NCBI RefSeq assembly: GCF_000247815.1
Contig: NC_021686.1
Location: 31,929 to 95,928, forward strand
DNA: 64,000 bases
Source of the DNA: Ficedula albicollis
Taxonomy: Eukaryota; Chordata; Aves; Passeriformes; Muscicapidae
Direction: 5' to 3'
Shown: positions 28,901 through 43,900 of the stretch, in pieces
Numbering within the stretch: position 1 is the first letter of the stretch
How the letters are laid out: each line of letters opens with the position of its first letter
Program-made: the position numbers and the translations under genes
The notes under the pieces: model-generated
Database searches by the model: none
The model's input: only the letters and a program-made list of their open reading frames with translations
Told to the model about the DNA's origin: nothing

Positions 28901-31900
28901 TGTCTTCTGCATGCTCATGAGAGCAACTGAACAACCCCAGCCAACTGCCAGGCAATACTAGAGACAGATTCCCTTTTATTTTCCTATCTCATGTGACACT
29001 CGGGAATAATGCTGCTAAGATCCTGCAGTGGGACCTGCTGAAAAGGACAACTGCAGAAACACTCTGAATAGCAGATGTATCCAGGACAAAACTTACTCTG
29101 AATTTTGTATTGCACAGCCCCCTTTGTTTTTAGCTGCGTCTCTCCCACCTTGCCCCCCAAAACAGTTGCACAAAAGGACAGAAGGAATGTGCAGTTAAAG
29201 GGAAATGTTAGGTTTATTCATTCTCAGTGACAGGATGGCGTGTGAGCTGAGACGGAAATGGCTGAAGTGCATTGGAGATCTTACTTTTTGTCTGTAGGCG
29301 TGATGCTGCCATTGACTGCTGTGCTGTCTGCTGCCTGGATGGAGGTGGATCCTGTCTCCTGAGGGAGTGGGATGGGGGGGATGGTGGGGGAAGAGAGAGG
29401 GGAAAAATAATAAAAAAACAATATAATGCACAGCTCTGGAAGAACTGCAAGGCCTCATAACAACAAAAATCCATCAAAATGAAGATTTGCTTTACCTCTT
29501 CACAAACCTTCAGTTTCTTTGTGATGGCTTGGTAGCAGACAGCTGGCTGTATGGAGAAAACAAAGTATTCAGGGCAAGGACAGTGCTGACTTACTCTCCT
29601 GAGCAAACGGACCATATCCTTGTTCTAAAGAAACAGGCAGCTCGCCCACCCACCACCACCTTCAAAGGAGGACAACTCTTCCCTCAAGGGGAGAAAAAAA
29701 CCCCTAAAATACATTGCAAGATATTAAGATTGTTCTTTCCCACCCCAGCAATTCAGCCTGTCTTCTAACAGAGGCACTGCAAACTCCCTTCTGTAGTTCC
29801 TACAACAGGTTCCTCTGGAGGCACCAGAACCTGGGCCATCCCTACTCCTACATTTAGCTCTTTGAAGCCTACCATGAAACCTCACATCTATGGTCACTGT
29901 GTCTCCACAGCAGTGGAACCAAAATCTTCTGGTTAATATGAGAAGGCATGTGGCTTTCTACAAATGCTAAGGCAAAGGCTGTTCCCATGCTGCTCACTGT
30001 GAGTCTAGATAAAACTGTTAGCAGCTCTTAATCCTTCTGGCTCTGCCCAGATCCCCAGTGAGACATAAATCCTTTTATGCTTAATTTGATCTCTTCTTTT
30101 CTTCCTGATGTTCACTGCTGAATATAAAATCCTGCAAGGCTTCTGACTCTCAGAAGATAAGCTCCATGTAAAATACAGCCTGTTTTTTGGTCCTTGAACT
30201 TTTCCTGCAACATTCAGTGAATTGACAAGCCTATCCAGATGAATAAACTGAAAGGACAACCATAAAAGATAACCAAACAACATCATTTTTGAACACAAAA
30301 AAAGCCTTTCCTGTCCATCCTGCTCATTCTACACAATTTATTACATAAGATCTGTTGAAAACTAGTGTTAGATAATCTTGAATTATTTGAAACTACTCAC
30401 TGTACTTAAGGCTAAATCACTCTAATTTTAAGGCTTGGAAGTACTTCAACTAATCTAATTGCCGACCCCGAAAGAACAGAATTCTGGAGCTCTTTATGCA
30501 TACTCCTTGTATTCAGTTCCAGCAAAGGGCTGGCTGGAACCAGCAAGGATTCCAGAAAGGATTCCAAGCAACCCAGCAGCATGATCCCGTCTGCCAAATC
30601 CTTACCTTCTCTGTCTGGCTCAGCAGGAAGTGATGAAAGTGTGGATCACTGTCCTTCACAGGCTACAAGGAGAGAAAGTACAGAAATAAATCCAGAGAGT
30701 CACTGAGCGATCACAACACAATTCCCTTGCTCTCCTAAGCTGCATGAGAACAATCGCATAAGGGAGAAATTATAAAATATATCAGCTGTCAAAAGGAGCC
30801 TGTTTCAATTCAGTAGTTTACACAGTGTTTCATTCTCAAAACCAAAGCCATTCAAACCAAATTCCTCATTTTTGGGTATCGGTAGGAAAAGCAAAGAAGT
30901 ATACAAGCAAGATTAACATGAGAGAAAGAAAATTCATATTCTGCTCCTTCCTCTGCCAAGCAATTGAAAACACTTATATTTTCCAGCTTCCAAGGAAGCA
31001 TTCTGGGAATTGATTGGAGATTGTCACATGCCAAGCAAACCCATCCTAACAGCAACAAGGACTGCAGGCCGAGATACCTCATCTCCCAAGTAAAAATCAT
31101 ACATACTAGCCTGAAATCACATTGCTCTTACTCTGCTCTACTGATCACTCCTTTATTCAACAAAACCAAAAATGTTTTCAAAAGCTGCTTGTGAAGGAAA
31201 TCAAATGAAAGCACCCCATGTGACAGTATTCACAGGGAGAGACTATACAGACCACCTCTACTTTTGGGAATTCATTCCCAGAAATGCTTTTGAAACAAGA
31301 AGTGTAAACATTAGTACACCAAGTTAAGTGTGACTTAGTAAGTAAGACATCTGCAAATAGTTCCACAGAGACAGAAGTCTCATTTCCCAGCATATTTCTG
31401 AACTGAATGGGATATTGTTCAGCTTTGTTATGCTGCAGTATGTTCTAACACAAGAAGATAAGATCTCGCTGTTTTACAGCCAGACAAAAGGCTCTAGATT
31501 TGCTGCCACAAACTCAGATCCCAGACGTTGTAAAGCTTCTCACCTCGCTCACACTTGGTGGCCATTTAAATCCAGCCACTGTTCCAGTCATCACTCTCTT
31601 CACTGTACTTGACTCTGGAATTGTGAGGTCCTGAGGAGACAGAAGGATCAGAAAGAGCTTAAAACCTGGCTTAGGGGCTGGTCACAGCACGATCATCATT
31701 TGATCACACAGAGCGAGCTCTGAAAGCACTACAAACGCTTTCCATTTCACAGGCCTTTCCACGAGCATTCATATTTAAATACAGTGTATTAGCAGCACGG
31801 GTGAGGTGAGACGAGGAAAACTGCCAGCAAAGGAATTCAACCAGATTTATGGCTTCTGGAGAGTCCACTCTTCATACCTAAGAGGAATCACTGCACTTGT

Positions 31901-34900
31901 GCACTTTTGAAACAAGCAAAAAAGAAACATACTTGATCCCGTATTTGCCTCTGGTGGATGCAAAAATCTTAACAAATGAGTGAAGAACATCATTACAAGC
32001 AGAGGTTTGAACTCTTTTAATCCTACTCTGTCACAATAGAATAGCCTACCTGTTTTCAGGAGAACCTTCAAAGCATGAGGTTGACAGCCACATCTGCTCA
32101 GGTTTGCAGAAAACCATGAGACAAACTGGTAGGTGGGCTGCCTCATCTGCTCCACAGGCCCTGGTTTGTAGAATCATGATAGTACCTAACATACTGGGGC
32201 TTTTACTGTTGAGCAGATTAAACTTAATATTTTATTTCCCCAAGACATATAGATTAAAATAAGTCTTTATGCTGTAGGTCATAGACAGCATAGACATCTA
32301 GGTTTTTATGCCACATGATGAGAATGCACAGGACTTCTGTAAAATATGTGCTCTGATATGAGGGTTCAGAAATAGAGTCACATTATCTCCCCTCCAAAAT
32401 TACTTCCTGAAAATGCACGATATACCTTAGTATCCACACAGAAGCACAAGAGAAGAACACTGTTGCAAAAACGGCCAGAGCAAGACTCCTGGAGGTAACC
32501 CAGAACGATGCAACTGTCCAAGTGTTAGCAGGACAATGCAGACATCAGTCTCCGATCTTGTAGTGCCTAGGGAGAGTCCTGCATACTTCAGCTGGTAAAG
32601 TGTGGATAAAATCTGCTTTGGTACCTATGAAGTTCTGTTGCTCCTTCAAAAATATTCATATAAGCTTAAAAATAAGAGTATGAGAATGATCATATATGGC
32701 TACAGAGCCTTTCTAGACAGAGCACACTTCAGCAACAACTGGATTCTTGATTTTTATGCATCCTTATTGCTTGGAAGCCAGAAATGGGACTGGGATGGAG
32801 AAAAAACAACCCAAATCACAGCATCATATTAATTCAGGACAACAATATGTTTTCTACTCCAGGGCTAAGAACTTGAGGAATTTATGAGAACCAGGCAAGA
32901 AGACAAGATTTTAAAATTATTTAATAGGCTGAAAACCAGTATCAAGGCATATTGTTATATTTTCATATAACATTATTTTATTTGTCACTTTCCAGAAGCT
33001 ATGAGGCTTACTTTCCTACCTTATCCTGCTTAATTTCCTCATTTGTGGCCAGGCACTTATCACACAGCTGGCCACCGCTCTGTGGCAACCTGAAAACCTG
33101 CCTGTCTGCCTGTCACGTGCCAGTAAAATAATGTCTACTACCACAATTAGCTCACTCAAAGCACGCCAATGTCCTGAGGCAGTTAACACAGTAAAACCTA
33201 TGCGCACACTCTGTCAGCATAATCAGAATTCTCCCAGCCATTAGTTTTGATCAATTTTGGAATGAATCTAGCTCAAAGATACAGAATCATTTTGCAAGTG
33301 AAAAAAAAAGGTCTTCTGGCTTATTTTAACAGAATATATGAGGAGACACAACCTGCTTATAGGAAGGTACTTAGAAAAGTGAAAATTGTGTTGCCAATGA
33401 AATATTTTCCTGCATCAGTCAAGACAAGTTCTGTAATTATTATACTTCATAAACATGCATCCATTCCTGCCCTCTTCCAACTCAAAAGAAGAAACTGATG
33501 GGATCTGTTGCACAGCCTAATTTCACAGACATTGGTGCTAAAATAGAGCCAGTAATTCCTTTAAACCCTTTTGAGCTGGACGTGATGATCCTTGTGTGTC
33601 CCCTCCAAATCAGGATATTCTGTGACTGTATTTTGTTATGCCTTCACAGCTAATATCTGAGATGATGAGCTTCATTTTACATCAAGAGAGAGTCTGCTGT
33701 TCAACCAGCGAACGCTAATCCATTCACAATTCCGGAGAGTAAAGACCACCATCTTGACTTGCATCCTAACTGAAAGAAAAAGTACAACATGATCCCCTTG
33801 AAGCACAGGTGAGCAAGTACGCTGCCGAATGGTGTTTCAATTGAGGGCTCCCAGTTGTCTTCAGATGTAGTCTCCAATGGAGGATGTGCCTTGCAATAAT
33901 CCACCAAAATAAACATCCATTTGGAATAGGAAGATCTAGAACACAACAGTGAGTTCCATAATAAAAAAGCTGGAACTCTAAATGAGGGCCACAACATCGA
34001 GAAATATCAGGGAAGTAGTGTGAATAAAATATTAAGGCTCCTTTGTAATGGAGGATGGGAACATATCCTAAAGAACAGAAGCTGAAATGAGGACAATTCT
34101 TCTGGTGGATTCTCCAAGCTACAAATTTCTCCTTTAAGCCCTAGCCCTTAAGGATATCTCACTCTTTGTGAGTACTGAGGTTGAAGCTGAGCAACTACTT
34201 ATCACTTGATCATACAAAGTAGATGAGATGGGAGAAGTCAGGAGCCAGATGAAGACCTGTATCTCTTTGCTAATCCTTCCCACACAAATAGAATTCAATG
34301 ATGGCAAGATGAAAGAATGGAGTCTCCCGATACACCTGTCAAAGCCCTCTCAAAGATGGGAACAGAGCCACTCACAGTAACTAACTGGTAAAAATCACAG
34401 GAAGAATCAACAATATGCTTGCCAAGGGTATCAGGCAGCCAAATGGTCTATAAGTAGCAACATGGAAAAGCTTAAAAAAAGGGGATACTGAACTGATTCT
34501 TCCTGCTGGCCTGTTAGTCAAGGTGCCAGTCAGCCCTCAAGTCCAGCTGCCAAGTCCACGGGCACTGGCGGACATGCACAACACAAACCTTCTCATCCTT
34601 GGGTGGGCGCCCCCGCTTTCGGGGGCTCTGATCCTGGGCTCTTTTCAAGGGTGACTTTGATCCTCTCTCTGACGAGACAGAAGAGACCCTCTTTTTTCCT
34701 TCCCCTGTGCTCTTCTTCACCTTTCCTTCAGACAAACTGGCTTTGCGTTTCTCTTCACCAGCAGATTGCTTGCCTCTTTCTTCACTGGAATTACGCCGAT
34801 TCTTCTCTTCAGTGGAGTTATGGGAAGACGCCTGAGAGATTATAGAATAGAAGACGGTAAGGAAAGAAGAGAAGAGATGGAATGATTTTCATGCAAAACC

Positions 34901-37900
34901 AAGGATGTGAAGGACCCTGTGCTGATAACTATCAAGCAAAACTACAGCACAGTAACTTGAAAACTACATATCTGTTAGCCCTTTGGAGTTGGTGAGTGAA
35001 GTTCTTGGTTAGTTCTCCTGCAAAAACACAGCAGTTTAAGCAAGCACATAACAGAACAGGCCACCTGAAGACTTGCCAGGACTGTGTGCATGTCCAATAT
35101 ACTAAAGACAAGATTACTAGATACCAAATTCTTAAGACTGATTTATAAAATCATCACAAGCGGATCAAACAGCCTCATCAGTTTCTTCATCGTTTAATAA
35201 TCCAATAATCACTTTTCCCCACCAAACAAGATTAAGTGGGGAAGAAGACAGGATAGGAAATAAATCCTATAAAAATCAAAGGAAGTAAAACAAAATCCTC
35301 CTCAACTTGCCAGAGGCAACAAACTCCTTTCACATAACAAGGCATCTAATCATCATTCATGCCAAGACCTGTTTTGATGCACACAGTGAAAAAGAACTCA
35401 CTCACCTGGTCCTTGCCTTTGGTTTTTCTAAGAAATTCCTCTACAGCATCCACAGCTTGCTGGAAGCGCTTACCCTTGTTAATCTTTATCATTTCCTCTT
35501 TGTGAGGGTGATAAGGCTTCAGCTGTTCCACTTTGATCCAAGCACTTGAAACAAAAAGAGAAGCTAGTTATTTTCCAAACTGCAGGTTTCTCAATCATCC
35601 CACTTTGAGAAACACACAATTATGCTTTCTCCCCCAGATCTACTGATGACAACAGCCCAAACTCACTTCCTATCTAGAAAGTGAAGTGCTGCCATTACTG
35701 CATTCACTGAGAATTTTCTTCTGGCACTTTTACTTCATTATTTCTTAAGTGTTATCTCCTCTCATTCTAGCAGTGCCCCCCCTAAGCAAAACAGCTTTTG
35801 GATGTGATCACAGGAGGCATTTAAAACAATGGCGCCCCAATGACTGCACTTGTTTCACCATGAGGAACACCCACAGTCCCATGCCTCCAGGTAAAGCCAA
35901 TACCACAAATCTACTCAAGAGTTGTTGAAAGCCAAGTTCACCTAACAATTCTCAGCTATCAATCCCTGGTTCGAATACATTGAGCACACTGCTGTCTAAA
36001 AAATACAGTAGGAAAAAAATCCCAAAATTATGTATCTCACTACAGAGGTGACCACACAGAGTGAATACAAAAACCACAGCTCATTGCTGCACTTATTTCT
36101 GATGTATCCAGGTATTCTGCATAAAAACAACAATTTTGTTTTTGAGGCAAAAGAACTATTTCCTTCACTGTTGCTATTTTAAGATAACCTGACTTGTACA
36201 GTAGCAGAGTATTAACCTGCAGTCCTATTAAGACTGCAGTCTTTTGAGGAAAATCAAAACGACTTTCCTGCTTCCACTCTTGCTAAGTAAGACTTCCTGG
36301 TATTTACCAAATGCTAAAGTCATCAAGTATGGTGACAACTTCGCTTTCCTTTATGTAAACAAGATCTTCTACCACTTCTTCAGTGAGGTTTAAGGGAATG
36401 CCTTTGCTTCCCTTGATGTCTGAATTCCTTGTGGCTCTCAAGATTAAACCACCTTTCTCTCTCCCCAAATTCAAGCCCAGGCTCATCAACCACACTGTTA
36501 CAATAATACTTCCACCCTACTGAAAACAGAACTGTGTAAGTTTTGAATAATTAAATAATTCCTTCAGTTAGGATGGCCAATGGTACTTCTTAGCACACAG
36601 CAAAAATGGCGCAATCAGACTTTCTCTTGTCCCCAGATATCCCTATGTTACATAGACTACCCATGATTAAAGGTTTTAAATACTCCCCAGTGCAATCTAG
36701 CTTCTGCAAACAGATGAGGTGATTTAATAGCTGCATTTTCAGACACTGTAAGCACCACGTCATACAGTTAAACGGAACATGAAGATTAAAACAACAAAAA
36801 ATAATAGTAATGTTTTGCTGAATCTTGATTGTCCTTTCTTCACAAAATAAACTCTAACTTCATTAAGACTTTTCTCCTCACTGGCAATAGCAATTGTTTG
36901 TAAATAGCTTGTAATCAGGTATCAACTTTAAGAAAGTGGACTGAAACATTTTGGTCTCATTTGCAACAATAAGATCTCCTGCTAAGAGCTGACTGTGGAA
37001 AACGCCAGCATCCTTTCCAAAGAACCCAGTGCTCCTGCAGGAAAGCTGAATCCCTTAGTTTACATCATTTTTGTAAGAACTGACTTAACATAACCAGTCA
37101 AATCATTGCATTCAGACCAGAGTCTGAGTCCAGCAGCTATTCAGAGAATCTCTCCCAGCTGCCCAGACATTACAATGAAACACACCTTAAAATTATCTTA
37201 CACTGTAAAGCCTGCCTGTATGACAAACAATGACAAACGTCTCTGGGTACCACACAGCAGCAGTTCATGAGAAGTCTTTCATTATGTGTATAAAGGAAAC
37301 AAAATTTTGCACCACAATATAAAAAAAGCACGTTACATGTTATTGCAGGACTGAATTTCTAAATAAAAATAAGTTATTTTCTCTCAAGGCATTCTCTTAG
37401 GTTTCTGCGCATCCTATCCCTCCTCACTGCACATGTTCATTAGCTTCCTTTTTCATTCCTTTTCCTTTGGTATGGAGAAAGCCCAACGAACAAAGCTTTC
37501 CGGTTCCGGGCTCCAAAGATGCACCTTGGCACCTGTGATCCTCCAGGACAAAGAACTAGAGATCTCAGACACAAACTAATAAGTGAAAAACAATCTTAAA
37601 TGCTGCCTCAGTTAAAAATAACTTTAAAAAAACAGGAAAAAAATTAAACTGGTCTTTTCCTTTCCAGTTTGTTTATGCATCACCTACCTGGACATGACAT
37701 CATTATATACAAACCAACTGCATGCAGTGTTTGCACTGCACTTGAAAACAAAAGAACTTTTAACCAAACAAAAACATTCATGTTTATACACAAGATCTCA
37801 AAACTCTCAAGGCCAATGCAGCTTAGTATTTAGATCAGTCTCAAGGATACAACATAGGTTTCTATTGTTTCTCTCCTGATTCAGCAGTGAATCAAAGCAC

Positions 37901-40900
37901 AAGAAAAACATTAGCGAAAACACTGATGTCATATTTAAGATGAAATTGCATTCATAGTACTGCACAATCGCCGGGCATCTGTAAAGAAATGGGCTACATA
38001 GAAAGTGAAAAGACGTAGCAAGAAAACCCGTTAGCCATCACTTTCTCTTTTCATTTCTCCACATTGCTCCTCATCCTCTACAAAATGCCACTGTAAAAAA
38101 AAAAACTATTCACGTCAAATCTACATTATAAACATGAACAATATGCAAAACTTAGTGTACGCAGAGGCAAGCACAAAAGTGACCTGCAGCCACACAGAAA
38201 CAATGACACAGAGAGATGCAGAGACACCAGATTCAAATCCCTGGCACAAGCATGGCACAGGCAAAGAGATCTTCAAATCCTCACCATTCCAGCCACTCTC
38301 TTCCTGTCTACTAACAGGAAGTAATGATAAACTGCAGGAAAGAGATGGAAGAATATCCATCAATCCTCGCTTTTTGCACGCCATATAGCTAGGGATGGAA
38401 AACAGTGGCACTGTATCTCCAAATTTCTATTCACCACAGTCTGGGAAAATTTTTATTGCTTTAGACTAGCACTTTAGATGCCCCCACTAAGTGCTAACAC
38501 AACCAGTTCTAAAAGCTGAAAGAAAATTGCTTAGTTATTTACAAGACCGGTGTATGTGGGCACACAACATAAATCAAGACGGATTTCCTCTTGTTTAAAA
38601 GGGAACATCCCAATCCTCATAAATTAAATAATTCGAATAACTAACTTCTGCAACTTAGCACGTAAACTCCTAGAAAAACAATACAAAAATGACCACATCA
38701 TACTAGATTAAAGGAAGGGATATTTAGAAGAAACCCAGAAGCAGGGCAATACTGAAGGAAATTAAGTATCAGGTTTTTCAAAATGGTGCAATAAAATACC
38801 TCCTCAGTATGAGGTGAGTTTTTCCTGTAGTGATTTTCAGCTATGGTACTGTGCCTGAAGGGATGTTGAACAACATTCCAGCTGGCTCTGCTACAGCAAT
38901 ACAGAGCTCTGTATGGGATAATATGCCTCACTGAGAAGTACCAGGAACACAAGCTCATTCCCTCCATCAGCTCAGCCTATCCCTCCAGCCCCTCAGACTA
39001 CTAAGGTGTATTTCCAACAGTTGGCAAATATAAAGCAAGTGTTTTGTGATGTCAGAACCTAAAAGAACATTTCAGAAAGACTACATCCTGAATTTACTCT
39101 CTCCTTGAAAATCACGGAAAAAAATGGCAGAAGAAAATGGTAGGTGCTTTCATCCCAGTAGGACATGGAAGATGGAAAGGTAATGAGTGCCGCGTTAAAA
39201 TCACCATGCTTGATGGAAATGGGCTGCAAATTATTACACTTATCTTCGATTGCAAGCTTCCTCCATTTTTTCCTTTATATATAAAGTCAGGAAGCATCCC
39301 TTGAGATCACCATATTTAGTTTCACACTGATGCTTCAAAGGGTTGTAAGCAAAAATGGGCTGTCCCAGCTTCCTGACAAGACTGTGATATACACGACTTG
39401 CAAGTCCATTTGGCTGTTAGGGAATACCAAAGAAGGAAGGAAGTGAATGGCTGTGTTTGTACACACATCTTTGATGGCTGCAGGACTCTCACTAGTATTT
39501 CTATAGAATCATAGTAGAAAGATACCTTCAAAGCAATGATATTTTTAGTTTTGAAAAATGTTGGAATGAATTCCTAAGCAGGCCAAAAAAGCAAAAATAT
39601 TTTGAACTGTGGGCCAGCCAGTCTATTAGTTTTAACTACTAAAAGCAATAAATGTACATAATTAAAGCAAAATAAAAGTTCTTACCTGACTACTGAAATA
39701 TCTACAAAGATTTTCTACAACAAGACTGTAGCATGGATATAATAAAAGGAGATTTTAAATACTATCTGAGAAGCACGGTTAGAAATACAGACAAGAGGTA
39801 TAAGTTTCACTTGTAAACTAAACTAAAATTGTTGTTTAGATTCCTGTAATGGATGTTATTACATGCTTGTCAGGTCTATGGGCAGGAAACACCAACTTTG
39901 ATTTTAGATAAAGAATTTTTTTAATGTAACTTACTCTAAGAAGAGACACTCAGAAAAATAACTCCTAAGCAGACTAGAAAAACCTCCTTATCAATCTGGA
40001 GAACAAGGTAATAAAGAGACATTACATGATTGCCTTAATTATGATGCACACAACCACTCAGAATAAGACATGGACATTACAGCACTACTATGAACAGCAA
40101 GGTGGCTTTCACTGTGGTAAAGCTTATATGAACTTTACAGTTCAAACACAAGCAAAATCTGCTTCCAGGGGTAGAGAATCCTTATCTTCCAGAAGACCCA
40201 TTCCTTTGGAAGTAATAGGAGAAACTAACATCACCAACACAACCAACACACAGAGCACAGAGCTCAGTAGAAAATTTATCAAAAGCCAGGACCTAGAGAA
40301 CAGTCTGAAGGCATTCATGCCCTCACCTGTGTGTCTTGGAACAAAAATACTTACAGCTTTCCAGTTAATCTTTTCCCTAAGCCACTGCAGCATTGCAGAG
40401 GCCCAGTACATGGTAATATTCAATTTGCAGGAAAAGGAAAACGCATTTCCTCTGTGCTGTATCCTAAGCTAGCCAGAATTTCACAAATAATCAAAACTTA
40501 CATACTACACCAAAACCACTGCTAAATTCATCAGTATGTTTTTATTTACTCCTCTGCTCATGCACATCCATTTTTACTTCTGAACATCCTTCTCCTTAAC
40601 CTGTAGTATGACAAACCAAAGCCACATGAGTCAGGAAAGAACAATTTGCACCCAGCCTGGAACAGGGGCATTTCTGGCCACAGCAGGCACCTAGGAATCC
40701 TCAAAAGGAAATAAAGACAAAAATAGGGCCTGAGACTGCCTACCTCTCCACAAACTGGCTGGCAACAAACCTCAGAAGTTCATGGGAGGGATGGTACCCA
40801 GCAACCAGCATTACCTTTGCCTTACAGACACTGGACAAGAGGTGAACAGCCAATGACCAGACCTTTGCCTGTTCAACCTCAAAGGCTAAGGCAGTAATAC

Positions 40901-43900
40901 AAGAGCTGCAGCAATGGATCCATGGTACAGAACTGCCATCATACAGCATGAACACAGCAGAAAAAGTGCTAAAAAAAGAACTACATGCACTAGATCATCA
41001 GTATGGGTAACTGGTTCCTCATCACCCCTCGAACAGGGACAGCTCCACACTCTATTCCTCAGGGCTGTTCATAAGGTGGTGACATTCTCTCAGTTACGTA
41101 TTTCCAAGTCCTGTTCATACACACACCTGAAAAAAGTATTTGCAAAATCAACTAGTTTACCGACACGAAATAACAAAAGGGACTTTTTCTTCATCTTCAC
41201 ATTTTAAGTGAAATCATTTACATTTTTCCTGGATTTGGCTCACTGATTATGCTCAAATGTGAGAACTTTCTCAAGCAACACACTTGTTAGAACAGCACAG
41301 TTCTAACCAGGACAGCTTTTTAAAGTTCCAAGTCAGGACAGAAGAGGTACACAAGCTTCTCTCTCTCCTATCAACATTATTTGAAAGAAAGGTGATAGCA
41401 TTTATTTCTATTCAATTTTCAGGTAGGATTTGCTTGCCAATTAAAGCAAGCAAATTTCTAATTCATTATTATCTAGCATGATATGAGTAAATTTCACAAG
41501 CTAAAGACTGGGGAAAGGGGCTACACCACAATAACCACACTACCTTACTGTACCAGATGACTGAATTTGTCCTGGTCAGACCTCTAGAATCTTGTAATAA
41601 ATCCTGATTATTTTCCAGCTCTGAACTCTTCATTTGCAATCATGTTATTAATCTCAGCTATAGTATCCAAGACATTTGACCACTTGTCTTAATATAAAAA
41701 AAAAAATCTGTATTTGATTCAGCTATGTGAAATACAAGACTCGAGAACAAATAATCAGGACAGAAACAATGCACTTCAACTCAGAATTTATTAGCTCAAA
41801 TAACACCACCAAAAAAACTTTCTCAAATCAACCTTCACCTGCCTCAAGTTACCAGAGATCCAAACATTCCCATTAGTATGTGGCATTCACTACTACTCCA
41901 AGTTCAGACCTAATTTCTTAATGGAAAAGTATTTTAAGGTATTAAGCAAAAATAACTTAGCAGTGAAAAATTACTTCCTTAAGAGACATTCATCAAGTGG
42001 TCTCAGTTCTTGTCCCCTTCTTCCAAAAAGCAAAAGGGTTTTTTTAGTCTTCCACAGATATTTGCAATTTTCTTCTTTGTTCCATCACTTGATAGGAAAT
42101 AGCAGAAAATAAAGAGGAAAACTGAAAAATTATCAAAATAATTTTCAGTTTCATGAAATACCCAAGTTCTAAGGGGCTTTTTCTGTTGTTTTTTCCCCCC
42201 CCTAGTTTGTAATCATTTAAATCTAAGACAACTATGATATTGTTCACCTTTGAAAGCATTAAATTCTGCCAATGGCAAAAAGGAAGTCTAAAACAGTTTT
42301 GGCTCTCTTATACTGTGAAGTCTTCCAAAAGCACAGCAAGAATGTTTTCAGTCAGCAGGCAGGACGGTATATTCTTTTACAAATGGCCAATTTCATAGTT
42401 AATTTTATTCCTCTGGCAGCTAAATAGAAGAATACTCTGAGATGTACCTTTCTCGTTCTTGGTTACATCCTAAAAATCTAACACAGTCATGTCACACCTA
42501 GAATAGCAAGCTATAATCACAGCAGCAACTCAAACTCTAAGCAAAGTTTTTACAGCCTTCATACACCTCAGTGAGTAGCTATAGCATGCAATGATAGATG
42601 AATTTCTTGTATGGCGTGGTTCAAAGGGAATCCTTTACAATGTTACACTGCACTGTAATATTAGTAAATATTTCTTCCACAAAAAAATTAGTAAATATTT
42701 CTTCCAGAAAAGATACACATTATGTGGTACAATATTTTCCCCAGATGAAAACAAGCAGGTACATACTGATCTTCTGTTCCAAAAAACTTCACAAAGAAGC
42801 ACTTTTTTCCTCGAGGTTTCTTCAGATCTTTAGGTGGGTTAACAATCTAAAGGTGATTAGAAATTGAAATTAAAAAGCACATAATGACAAAGTGTTCAGC
42901 TATTGCAGATTTTTTAAAAATATGATTAGGAAGATAACCGGCATTAATAAAAAATTGTTCCACTTGGGTAGCCTTTAAAATTTAAATTTTGTTTTTACTC
43001 CCAAAATAGATTGCTTACCAAATTCAAAATGTTAGTAAGGAGAAAAGCTATCATTCAGTTACACAGGTGACACCTGTAGAGGAGCTTGGTGTTAACAATC
43101 CAATAACCAAACATTTATAATTGTCAGCCACATTGACAATTCTTTTCCCCGACTCATGCTGTTACCTCAGCATGCTTAGCCCTCATAGGACATAAAAGAA
43201 AGGTCTTTCAGTGAAGTAGAAACAATAGAAATGGCATATAAAATTCATTTTTAAAAATCTTTTATCTGAAAAAACCCCAACCAAACCAGAAGCAGGGTCA
43301 AACTGCCCCAGATAATTCTCAAAAACCACAGCTCTAAAACAGTATCTTGAGAAGTCAGCCTCCTTATTTCTATTATTTAACACAGTACTGTTAACCAACT
43401 TACTATGGAAGAAAAACATGTCTTGCAGAAAGTGACAGGGATTAAACAACTAAATTTGGGAAACACAATCAGTTCCATGATCTCATTTGCTTTTCATTCC
43501 ACATGAACTTCCAGCTGTTACTGACAGATTGAGATAAAAGATCAAATAAATCCCTAAACTAGTTCACACTTCAGATTTGTGGAGTATATGTGTTTTAAAA
43601 ACAAACAAGAAAACCAGCATTAATCTACAACTGAAATGCTTTCAAGCAAAGCTTTCCCTACACAGAAGGAAAACACAAAAAAACCCCACACTCCCAAAAA
43701 TTTAGGTAACCAACCAAAACAACCCAAAAACTCCCCATAAACCATGAAAAACTAAGAAAGCAACAATAAATACAAATAAATCTCACCTTCCCTGGCCATG
43801 GAGGGTAACGGCCCAGCTTCCCCCTAGAGAAAAAAAAAAGTATTAGGCACCAGAACCAGAGAAAAAAACAACTATCGCAGTGTCTGCTTTTTCACATTAT

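Noticed and set aside
39497..39535. Possible CR1 tail (TAGAATCATAGTAGAAAG)
   Set aside because: It matches only about 20 bases of the CR1 end, too short and diverged to call.
40026..40472. 148-residue plus-strand open frame in GLYR1 intron 3
   Set aside because: Composition is ordinary and there is no domain, no splice context and no repeat family I recognise. The length is not remarkable for 7 kb of AT-rich DNA.
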